A DNA stretch of 64,000 bases, from the NCBI GenBank assembly GCA_034008185.1, contig CM067095.1:2650610-2714609 (forward strand), read 5' to 3'. Shown here one piece after another: positions 38,905-51,000 of this stretch (its first letter is position 1; each line of letters starts with the position of its first letter). The stretch is from Gorsachius magnificus. Lineage: Eukaryota; Chordata; Aves; Pelecaniformes; Ardeidae. The notes under the pieces were generated by a model. The model did not search any database, had not been told where the DNA came from, and saw only the letters and a list, made by a program, of their open reading frames with translations. Both the position numbers and the translations under genes were made by a program.

Positions 38905-39048
38905 TTAGACAAATGGAAAGAAAAAATCAAAGGGTAACTTGACATTAATGGTGGGCCAAGCTTTATAGCCTGGCTCTGCAGGTGAAGAAACATCAGTGAA
39001 AACAACAGAACTTGTTATAGGAATAGTCCTTTCCCTTCCGGACGGAAG
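38905..39048 (-). CDS. TCTN1: TCTN1 coding exon 14 and stop
   Basis: Encodes 47 residues ([17 protein letters not shown] to [10 protein letters not shown]) and TAA. Acceptor gttttcattgcag. The stop is followed by G and then a perfect donor-like GTAAGTATG. Confidence 0.96.
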   Translation of the reverse strand, partial: LPSGRERTIPITSSVVFTDVSSPAEPGYKAWPTINVKLPFDFFFPFV

Positions 39049-42000
39049 CTGCAATGAAAACACAAGTGGACATTAGCTTCAGTCTTCTCTTTGTACGACT
39101 GCTTTGTTTGGACTGGGTTATATTTTCAGCTGGTTTTTGAACAATTTTTTTTCATATACAGTTCCATGTTTCTTTTCATAAATGATATATAGATTTTTAT
39201 TGAAGTGTGTTTTGGCAAGCAGCCCACAGCTGTGTTTGAGTTGGAACAGAAACTGTTGGGTGTAATATATTCTAATATGAAGTGCTACCTTCAGATAAAG
39301 AGATTAACTGGGTCACTGTTGCACAGCTGATACCGAAGCAAAACAAGCCATTCTTTTTATCTAAAATCCTGTAATTTAATTACATACCTGCTTCAAGGTG
39401 GTGGTAGTGATCGTGGCTGTAACATTCACTATTCTGGCTTGTGGATTGACAAGGGATCCATATTTAGTCCACTTCACTTCTATTTCAAGTGATACTGGTA
39501 TCTGGCATGAGCTCTGAAAAGTGTTATAAATTCTCTCATTGTCTGACTTGTACAGAAGCAACCACATTAATTATTCATCTTATTAAAATGGCAGAACGCC
39601 CCCAGAAAGCTCGCTCCAGGAGGTTACCAGAGCAACTGTGCTGTGCCTGTGCCCTGGACTGCTGCCTGTGCAGGCAGCGCAGGCGCTTGCAGCCTTGGCT
39701 CGGGGGTGTCCCTGCTGTTTCTCCAGAGGTGACAAACTGACTCTGTAACTTTGCTTCAGGCAGGGCTGTTCCACCTGAGCAGGGCAGTGATAGTGCTGAG
39801 CTGGCTCTTTTTAGTAGGAACACTTATTTCAGTAATACTGCTGGGACAGTAGAAAAATCCTTAACTCTGCCAGGGTGGATTTTTGAAGCCTACAATCTTA
39901 AGTATTTTTAGGTATTTCTTCTTGAACTGTCAAGTTTCTGGTCACAGAAATCATTCACTGTTTAGTTGCAAAAACATGCGAGAAACCTATATACAAGCTG
40001 TCATGGAGGGGGTGCTGTCATTCGGCATGTGCCAAGAAGCACTGCCTGCCACCAAGAGCAGGGACTGTGCTGCATGGGGAGGAAAAGGGCTAGCAGAGAA
40101 AATGTTAAGAATAAATGCAGTGTTTGGGTCACTCAAGTATATTGTTTCTGTGCTTTAAAGGCTTCTTGCTGTCTTGCTCTAAATGGCCTAAGAGCACCAA
40201 GGAGAAATACCGATTCTGTTACTTCACTCTTTCAACCTTACATCTTCTGCTTCATCCCATCTGAAGAGCAAGACTAAACTGTGACTAGAACTCATTTTGT
40301 ACCTAACATGTTGTCCTGATCCATAACTGAGGTGCCTGGATATCAGCTTGATTAAAAGTAAACCTTGTCTTCTACAGCAAGAGTGAAATTCATTGGTGAA
40401 CATTCCAGGAGGACTTTCCTCCAGTTTGTTTCTGCATTTTTTTTTTCCCCTATAGGTCTGAGAAATCTAAGCTGATGCTGCAGTGCAGGTATGGATCTCA
40501 GGAAATAGGACAGTAAGAGTGAAGGGGGTGGTGGTAGTGATGTAACTTTCACCTGTTTTGAGGTGTGGACGTGAGTTATTGGCACCCAGTCGAGCACATC
40601 GTGGGCTTGAGAATTTCCAAATGAGGCCACATATTCAGGAAAGCTTTGTCCCTTCAGTAAATCTAGGAGGGTCTGAGTCAAAGGCTGGCATTTCATAGCT
40701 GCAGTAATTCTTCCAGGGAAAAAAAAAAAAAAAGACAGGTTAAAGCAAAATCCATTGGTTTGGCACAGTAATAATTTCTCCTTACTCTCATGTACTGTTC
40801 AAGCCTTCTGGCTACAGTTGCTAATGTACACAATCTTTTCAAGAGAAAGGACCATTGTTAATTACATGACTTTTTTTATAATTAAATACTCCTACAGCAG
40901 TATAAATGTCCCAGGACCCATACAGATCCTAACGGAAAGGGCTGTCAGAGGGTTAAAAGCACTAAATCAAAAAAAGAGAAATGTTCGCTTACCGTAACTT
41001 ACAGCCTGATATCATGTTATAACCAAATAATATCGGGGTTCTGGCTCCCTGTGCTGCCAGACAGTCCTGGTTAGATGTACTTTGCAGAATGGTAAGTTGA
41101 CTGTATTTGTTAGTATTCTGAATGATGCCAGATGTAACACACAGTTAAAGGGAAATTCAGTATTTGAGGTATATCATGAAGAAAGAATCCTTAATCACAT
41201 CCTTAAAATATATCTGAAAATGCTATAACAGCTCAAGACTCCTCTTGCACTCCAGTGCTTCTGCACAGTGTAAAATGAAGGTCTCAATCTACCTCACTAA
41301 GAAGTCCCAGGAGATTGCAGTCAGGACTCTGTTAGTTGCTACTCCTCTAAAACATAGCCAAAAAAAGCACACTTTCCCTTTTGTTAAAGAACGGATACGT
41401 TTTATAGATGTCTATGCTAGGAAGTGTTTGTGAAGATGGACCAGAACAAGTGCTGCAAACAAAATTTCAACAGGGTAAGGATATCCTTGTGGCCGGAAGC
41501 CCGCTCTTATAGGCAGTCCAACAACATAACCGGGATTACCACTGAGAGGCACTGGCTTTGTATTTACCTGCAATGCAAACATTATGGTATTAGTTCTTAT
41601 CCTTGCTGAAATGGTTGGAAACCAGAAATATTTCACTTATTTTTGGATTATTAACTGCCTTAAATGATGATAGTAGTAAGACTGCTCTATAAGATCATAA
41701 CAGTTCTCTAACGTTGGGGCAGGCTTTGCTTTCACTGGGTACAGTTAGACAGAGTCACAAGCTGACTCTTCTAAATGTGAAAAACAGACTTTGGAGACCT
41801 TTATTGCCCAGTTCTGAAGTGCTGCCTCATTTGTGTATCCAGGGCAAGTTACATTTTACCTTGCTGCTCACAATTGTTCTGATTCAAGTTTAATAAGTTT
41901 TGTAATTAAATGTCTTTCAACAAGTCATCCGTAACATCTCGAGCAGTTACCTGAGTAAAGCTGATTTCAAAGCTCTGCTGTATTGAAAGTGCTTCTTTGT

Positions 42001-45000
42001 TAATTGCCCCCAAGACAAAAGAAGCAGCTGCTTCGGTTATTTCTCCTGCGTCTGTGTATGTAATGTGATAACTCACCTGAAAATTAAACATTTTAGATAT
42101 TAATTAGCACAAATATATGTGAGTATGAAACTAGGAAAAAAAAAAAAGGCATTTAAAACTATGCTAGAATTATTTCTTCCTTGCTTAAGAAATGCTCAAT
42201 TACATTGTGAAGCTAGACTATATCCTCAGTTATAGTAAGGATGGGCCCAGGAAATGGAAGGAATTGAAGTACTGCTCCATAGGTGGCTGGTCATTTTACA
42301 CTGACTAGGCATTAAAAACACAAAGACCTGCCTCTCTACCCAGGGAGCATATGCTTCTGTATGATACTGATACATAGGGAGTGATTGGACACTTTCCCTC
42401 CAGATGCTGATATAGCTTTCTCCTACAAATTAAGGCACGTGGGTTGCAAATACTGCCTATTTATTCCAGTTTGTCACTCATTTCCTGCCTGCAAAGGGAG
42501 AGAGTTTCAAGAAGAGCAAGAAAAAAAACCTGTGGTCTGATCTGACAGACAAAACCAAGCACTGATTAGCAATGGTCAGGAACAGATCTAGGGTTAGAGC
42601 CTCTTAAAATCTGACGACTTGATAAACCTCTTCTAAGCATAAGCCCAATGTTCATCTATTTAAGAGGAAAAGATGAGTTTTACTGTGTATTCCTCTGTCT
42701 CTGCCGCCGCTGTGCCTGAAGTCTTCTCCCAAACATAATGTATAAAGTCTAAACTCATTATTGTTTGTTATGTCATATACACACAGTAATAATAGAAAAG
42801 GATTTCATCCTGTCTCCATGTTATGTTGCATATAGTTATTATTTTGTTGCAAAACACACTCTTTTATCCCAAAGTCAGTGTTTCTCCTGTCACATTTTCT
42901 TTGGGGACATCACAATATATGGAAACTGTGCAAGACCTTTCTCACATCCGTGTAATTTGTGAATCAGAAATTATTGGATGCATACATGCTTTCCATCAAA
43001 CGTGAGGAGGAAAAGAACTGTCATACCTACCCCAAGAACTATATTTACACACAATTCATCCAAAATCATAGGGAGCCTGAGGACATCACTACCATTAAGT
43101 AAAGTCCACATTCCATTCAGAGACTGGACAACTATGGACCGAACAGTAATATTAACCTGAAAAACAAATTCATGTCATTTCTGAATATTGTGTATAATTA
43201 TTTTTGGTTTTTTCTGTATTACTACATCTGTGACCCTTCTGGGTTCTGTTCCCACAGAGACAGCAGTCTATAATTCTCTGAGCAGCTGCTATGTTGCATG
43301 TATTGCTGGAGTTCAACAAAAAGTTCTCTTTTTAAGTAACTAGAGAGAGTTTTATATAAGGGGAATGCATCAGGCTTAAACGTTCGCAAGCAGCATATTA
43401 TCTTGGAGTTGCTAACAGCAAATGATAAAAAAATTTTAATTTAAAGATTAAGCATAAAGTCCCTATTCTGATGAAGTCAGTGAAAGACTCTCACGGACTG
43501 TAACTGAGTAAGAATTTTGCCCCCAGCTGTTCCAACTAAGTTAGAAGGATACTTACCATCTGACTTGATCTTGGTACCTAGAGGACAATAAAAGAACAAT
43601 TTCAAACAATAGCAAAGGTAACATATTACAAGTAGCAGTTAAGGGTTAACTGCTTCGCCTATTTAACTCTCTATCATTACAATAAGTTTTACATTGTGGA
43701 AGTGACTGGATACGCACTACAGTATCCAGGCAATGTGACAATAACTGCTATTCTTTGTGGCTAGCAGGCAAAATCTTCTAGTCTGAGCCTCTTCTTCCTC
43801 TGACAGTAACTGGAAAATTTCTTAGTGACTTCCATCAGTTTTCCATCAGGCCTAGCTTTGACTACATTCCCAATAAATACACTGTGCATTCAATAAGTAG
43901 TAGATGAATCTAGTGTTTTCTTTGGACACTTTGTTTGCAACTCAGAAGTAAGAAACACCCAAAAAAGTTTAATTGCATCAGAAAGGTGACCTGAAAAGGT
44001 GTCTCAGTTTGGCATGACTGTGACTGTGCATCGTTTGACCGACTGAGGCCGTCAGAGAACGTTGTTCCTATTGCAGGTCTGTGCAAAACCACTTGTAACT
44101 ATTCATAGACTGCCAGTTTAGGAAGTCTGCCAGGCTGTCCGTACCCAAAGAAATGAAGAGCTTTTGTTGTCCCACTCTGATGGTAATGAGTCCATAGTTT
44201 CATGGTCTCTAAACAAAGAAATGAGAAGCAAGTATCTCTCATTATACAGCACATGGGCGTGCAGTTGCCCCACTGGAAAATTTCCACCAAATTTTCATGG
44301 AGAGGCAGAAATGTCAGACCAAGGTCATCAATCAGGCCTGCAAAATACTCACACAGAGCACCATTTTGTCAAGTGTTTTATTTTTGTGACTTTCCCAATG
44401 AGTGTTTGATTCACATATGTGGAAAGGGACCAAAAATTGGACTCTGACCATGAAGCAAGTTCTGCAGAATTATGACAGGACACAGAGACCAGTCTGTTCA
44501 TCTAACGTCACGGCAGAGAACATGTTCCTATGAGCTGGAGACCTGAAGGCAATGCAGATAAAGTCTGTCACACACTGTCACATATTTATATCAACATCCT
44601 GAGGTACAGCTCAGCCATCAGAATCAGCTGTATGAATAAAACTGCCTGTAAAGATTAGAGTCGTCCTTCAGGGAAGCATGCTGGTTCTGACTAGGGTAGA
44701 GGGAATGATCACCGCTCCTAAAATTCTATTTATCTGTGACTAGGGTGATGAATCATGTTTCTGTAGGCCACTGGCAGACAGCAGTCCAGCCTCACTGCTG
44801 CCTCCCACTGACTCATCTTCCCACCAGCCAGGGAGGCAAGCAGGGGCAGGCAGCAGCGCCTTGCTTTGGCAGCTGCACAGCACACGCTAACCGTAGGATG
44901 AAGCCGTGCAACGTTATGAGTCTCTGTCTTGGTTGAGGGTTCCAAGCACCCCAATGCCCCTTGGGTCTGCTGGACAGGTGAGGGGAGGGAGCAGAGATGA

Positions 45001-48000
45001 ACTGCAACAATTACAGACCTTCATACCACTCAAGTTGCCCAGCCTGGTGGTGAGTACGGGCTCATAACGATGGGGTTTTCTGAAAGAACTGCTGTACCAG
45101 TCCTCTCAAGGGGGGCTCCCAGCAAACCTTCCTGAGCTGATGTGTTTTACCATTTCTTTTGCCGGCAGCTCCACCTGCTGGCACTGGAAGGGCTCCCTGC
45201 TCTGCCTTGTGACCACCCTGTCCCCAGTATCAAGTCACTCCTCTGCTTTCACATCCCATCTTCAGCTCCGTTTGAGAAGGGGAGTTCCCTACAGATCATC
45301 TCTAGCGTCTACGCAGCCTTCTCCAGTTCCTGCATGTGATGCTTCCTAAATCTCCGATGTACTTTGGACAGGAGTCTGACCAATGTAATTGGCAAACAAC
45401 ACGTGGGTAACGTGTTAAGTACTATTCTAGTGAGGAAGGGGAATTCATCTTTCAAATCAAAAACATTCAGCTGCTTGTAGCCTGTCCTGACGCACGCTTT
45501 TTATTTTCTGGTTCTGCAGCCACCAAAAACTCTAATTTTGGGAGCACTTGGAAACTCTCAAGGCCTTCCTGAGGCAGAGTTTTTTCTACCTCTTCCACAC
45601 CAGGATGATCAAATGCTAACACTTATGAACAACCCTTTGCTGATTTCAATGAGGTCCTCAAAGATCAGAAGAATGATCCCACCTGTGAGAATGTGAACTA
45701 CTTAGTGGGCTTTCCTTTACTGTTGATAGCTTTGGAATCTGCAAGGAGACTGGAAGGGGTCTTTAAGCAGTGACTCACTATGGAGTACTCATTAAATTAA
45801 TTTAAATAATTATATAAGTTAAAAATATTTTAATGGCAGAGAGTAGGCTGTTTCTTGATGACCTTCAGCTTCTGGAAGGAGCTATCAGGTTAAGGTATTA
45901 TGTATTTTTGGTTTCAATTTTGCATATGTGATTTCTTTGCCTTCCTAAATATCTGTAAAGGGGATTTATTTATACATAAGACATCATCCTCCAGTTCAGA
46001 AAGGAATGAAAAAGCAAGCTTAGCTTTGAAAAATAACCACAGACTGGATTTAAATAGTAGGCTGGATACAAACAAATTTGCTCTTGGTAGGGTAAAAGGG
46101 TCATGTTCTTTGATGAGTATAAGGAAGGCTGAGCATGCATGGGCAATAAGTCAGTATTAAAAACTGAGGCTTGTAAGAAAGGTATATAAGCAGAGGCTTA
46201 GACCTTACACGTTCTTCTTTAACTAAACAAAGGTTTACCAACTCTTTAAAACCCAGACTTCTTAGAATTATGCACTCTGGTAATAGACTTTTTAGAAAAG
46301 CTTGAACACGCAGAAGAGCATAAAACTGCTGCCATTGTAGCAAGCGCTAGCTCAGTGATACAAGCTTATCTCTTCAAGATCTTTATTTTTGTTGGCTAAG
46401 CAAGGAACAGTAAATGCTTCTGTTACCAAAGCTTGAAGTAAAAACATTTCCAAAGGCTTTCTGTATAAAAGTCTGTTGCATAGAGATTCTGTTTTTTCCA
46501 ACTCACAATTTAAAAATCCAAATAAAGCACCGCATCTTTTAGTAAACAGAAGTTACTTAGTTCTGGAGATGCAAAGAGGTCTGTAATACCAATGGTCAGC
46601 TATATGTTTCAAAACATACTTACTGCTAAAATGCTGGAGCTGATATAGAACAGCATACTCACTTCTTCAATGTTGCCACATTCTTCCACACTTACTGATC
46701 TAATGCATTTTGTAGCCTGGCTTACTAAAAAGCCTGGGGAAAAAAGGAGGAAGGAAATTAAAGGAAATTAAAGAGTAATTATAAAAAGCAGAAATAAAAA
46801 ACAATATAAGAACCTCAAGTATAAGCAAAAGTGAAGGTAAATATAATTTCTATTGCAGATAAGGTTTTATGTGAGCTATAAAGAATTATACTTTCCTAGA
46901 TTCTCCAGAAATGCTATGAGGTAAAATATTACTTCTTAACAATAGAAGCTTGATAAAACCTAGAAGATTTATGACTCTATTTTTGAGATCTCATAAGATT
47001 TTTATTTTTTTCTTTCACAAGAGACTTTGGTTTTCCTATGGTCATCACCATGATTGTTATGATACCATATTTAAGAATAACAGTGGGGTTTGGAAAATGC
47101 AGGTGGTTTTGCCTGTGGCTTCTCCCCCTCCTCCTTCCCCCTCTGCAGATTTTCAGGAAACTCTGTGAAAGGTTAAAATGTAGGGCTTGAGCCTGTATGT
47201 CTGACTTGACTTGCATTCAAGCTGTGAAAGGAACCTCATTGTACCAAAGGGACATCTTACGAAGGTTGCCCAGTTAGGTCTGTCTTTGTGTAATACCCTC
47301 TTCCCTCATGGTGTCACCCTTGTACTATTTTATTAAACCAATTATGCCAAATAGGACATTTTATTGTTGGATAAACAACCCATTAACAAGACTCTCATGG
47401 ATTTACATATCTAACTTTGAATGTTTAATATAAATGCAACGCAACTTCCAATCTATGTCTAAAAAAACCCCAGAGAAACCAAAGCTATTTGAAAAGCATT
47501 TGTTCACAAATCTTTATCTGAGTGTACATTTGTGTGTGTGTGCGCCAATGTACTGACTAATTAAGCTCAAGTCAGAGCAGAATACTCTGAAGCAAATAAA
47601 ATGGAATACAAATGCATTTTCTAACCTGCAGGATTCGCATCAGAGCACCAAGAGGAGACAACAGGACTAGGTAGTCTTAGAAATGCATCCACTGTCTGTA
47701 TAGGAACACCATACTGCCAAATAAAGCAATACATTCAAGTATATAGGTCTGTCCATAGAAAGTTTTAGAGCATTTGTATTAACAATAAATCTGAATAAAA
47801 TAAGTACTTATTTCTACTATATCCATCAATACCGTATACTGTTTTGTGCATCAATTCTCAAGCCACTGCTAACAGTTTTATGTTTATAATAGCAAAACAG
47901 CTCCTATATTTTTCAAAGATCTTAAAAATCTAGTTCACTCTTTAAGTAAGCTAACACAAAACGCCGCACCTCTTATTTTTACATTTCTGTCTTTACAGAC

Positions 48001-51000
48001 CAAAATTAAGTTTGCCTTTTCCAGAACAACTGCATTTTTTAAAAACAGGTGCAAACAATGCTCATTTGTTCTTTTATGCAACAATCTAATACTAATTGAA
48101 TCAGATCATTATTTACCTCGTATCTGTAAGTGTCATTGGCATCAAAAGGATTTTGAGCATCTGTATTCATATTCCAGCTGTCAGGCTCAGCACTGAAAGA
48201 AGCACTTCCAAACTGTTTAAGCAACTGATCAAAATTCTCAGAAGTAGGCATTTCAGGGGAACTGAAGGAGAGCGCTTGTTTATCTGTCAAAACATTTTAA
48301 AGAATAAGATAACTTCCAGGATAAAAGATACAGAAACAGTATTTACTAAAAATTTTTTCCTTCTGGAGTTGTTAAAGACTCAGTTATAGAAAAATGCCGA
48401 CATGACTTTTCTTTAAGAAAAACTTTCTCTTTTCTTTAAGAGAAAAGCTAGGCAGTATCTTAATTCATCGTTTCACCCAGATTCATGAAAGCACAAACTT
48501 AAGAGTAAGTCCCTTCCTTTCAAAATCGCGTTTTCTAACAGTGTATGTTCCAAAACAAAGACATGCCAATTAGTGTCTACAGTTTCCATGCTAAGTATTC
48601 AGATGATTACTGCACAGTCATAATTAAATTAGGAGATCATAGTGCCGGTTACTTCTTACCTCCCTGCAAGTCACTTCAGAGCTGGGCGTAAAGGATTTGT
48701 ACCACTGGTGACTATTACACAGTCACAGTAACAGATAAGGAAGGAGTCTGTTTCCCATGAAACAACTTTAAATGTGATTTGCTGAGGATGCTAAATTCTT
48801 TACCAAAAAAAAAAAACATTTTTTTTACAAGAAAAAAAATTACAACATACAGAATGTGAGCATACAGAAAACCAGGTTTATAATTTTTAATTTTAATTTT
48901 AGTCTGTTTCTGGCACCTAAAGAGCTTATAACAGCACAATGTTCAATATTGGCAACAACACCACTTACAGTTTGTAGCGTGAATGCAGAAAACACTGGGA
49001 TTGACATGGTCAATTAATTTAAATATCCTTTCTGGTGGATTTGCTTTAACATCAAGTGAATATATAGCAGCTTTCTGATTACAAAGACGGCTGTCACCTC
49101 TGCAAACAATAATAATAAAATCAATGAACCACTAGAAGTTAGTATTGACCATATTTTAAAGTGCTTTTCTTGTATTGAGGCAGCATCAAAAAAAGCATGA
49201 GAGATTACTCTTTTTAACACAATTTGTATAGCAATTGCACCTCCTTACAAGGCTTACATTGTTTTATACTGTGTGCTTAGTAATAGAGAATTCTCCAACA
49301 TGTTTTATCTAACAGAGGAAACAGTGTGAGCAGCATCATGAAGAAAGGTAAAGACAGACTGGGGGGAAGAAAAGAGCTGACAGTAATAATATTAGAGCTA
49401 AAATGACAAGTTGAATGGGATCCCGATGGTGTGAAACACCACAAATGCCTGCATTTGGGTGCACCACAGGCTATATGCAACTCAGAAGCACTTTTATTTA
49501 TACAACACAAGTGGGAAGTATGACCTTCAGGGTAACGTGATGGCGTGTAGACCAGAAAAAAGGTCAGTTTTGTGAATATTGGAATAATATTCACTTGGGG
49601 GGGGGTGAAGCAGGAAAAAGTCCTACTTGAGATGCATGTAAAAGAAATGGCAGAGTGAGAAACAGGGAGGTGAAATAACCCATCCAAGCTGGGAAAAGTA
49701 TTTGTAGATGTGCCATGGGTTCATCAACAACAGCCCAGAACTGCAGTAGGCTACACAGCAAATGTGCCAGTTCATACCCTGAAGAGTACCGGTGTGTCCT
49801 ACATGCTAGAAATACAAGATGATGATCCTTGTGAAACGGGTACTTATTAAGAGCTAAAGCAGTCAAGGACAGATACTGAAGAAGTGAAATGACTTTTAGA
49901 AATTACTTTTTAAGCATGGTGTTAAACTTTTCCATGAGGTAAACCATTTGTTAGTAGGATCACATCATAAACACCCTTTTTCCTCTGTTTCAGAGACCAC
50001 ATAGCCTCTCACTGGTGATCAGTCAAAGCCTTTCAGTAGCTAACAGAGTTATGCAAATGCATATAAATCTAGGTGTAAACAATGACCTCTGCAATACTGG
50101 CAGTCATTGAAAATCCCATGGATTTTCATGGAAAACGAACGTTTTGCACAAATGAATTTTGGGAAAGAAACACAACTTCATTTTATGCATTTCTAGTTGA
50201 CAAAGACAGAACAGTCACCTGAGAGAATTAACCTGTCTCTCAGGAAGGCATTGATTAGACCTTTCTGATATATATAAATACCTATAAATGGGTAGCAGTA
50301 GTCATTGTGTGCAAGAACAATAAGAAAAGGCAGTCTGGGATGACTGCTAATTCAAATTTCAAAGCACCAAGAATAAACCCCAGTGTTTCAAAGCACCAAG
50401 AATAAACCCCAGTGTTCAGATGGGCATAATTTATGCAGAGGGTGGGTTGAAGAGCTGTACTTAGTGTTCTGAGAACTCACCAAGAGCTTTTTACACTATG
50501 ATTTTGAAGTGAGCTTTCTTAACTCCTTTTTGAGAAGATGAAATTGGGTGAAGGTGTTTTCAGATAAGCTGTAAATAGCAAAGAAACAACTATTGGCATT
50601 ACTTATTGATATAAGGCTACATTTTACTGTTTGTAAAGTGACAGACTGGCAGTGAGGCAGCAGGTTGGGATGCTGACTTGTAGAACTGGGATCAGAATGA
50701 TGCTCATGCTACTTCATTAAGCCCTGAATTGATCAAGTTTCTAGCCAATATCATAAACCTCAATGAAAGAGGTTACTGATAAATTGCTGATGACCTACGG
50801 AGATGACCAGATGGTCCCATGGTATCAGCTTTCTTAACTTCCAGGCACTGAGTTATACTGATGAAAGTCTAAAGATGCATTTTTCTTCCCCCAACAGAAA
50901 GCATCGCTACCAAAGTGCCCATAGACAGTGGCATAGTGAAAGAGGAGAAAAGCAAGGAGGGTGAGTTTGGAAAAGATGAATAAGTGAATGAGAAACCGGG

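Noticed and set aside
40553..40698. Alternative TCTN1 exon 12 acceptor at ctgcag
   Set aside because: It removes 11 bases and breaks the frame with exon 11. The upstream acceptor after the 15-T tract restores residues ITA, matching the expected protein.
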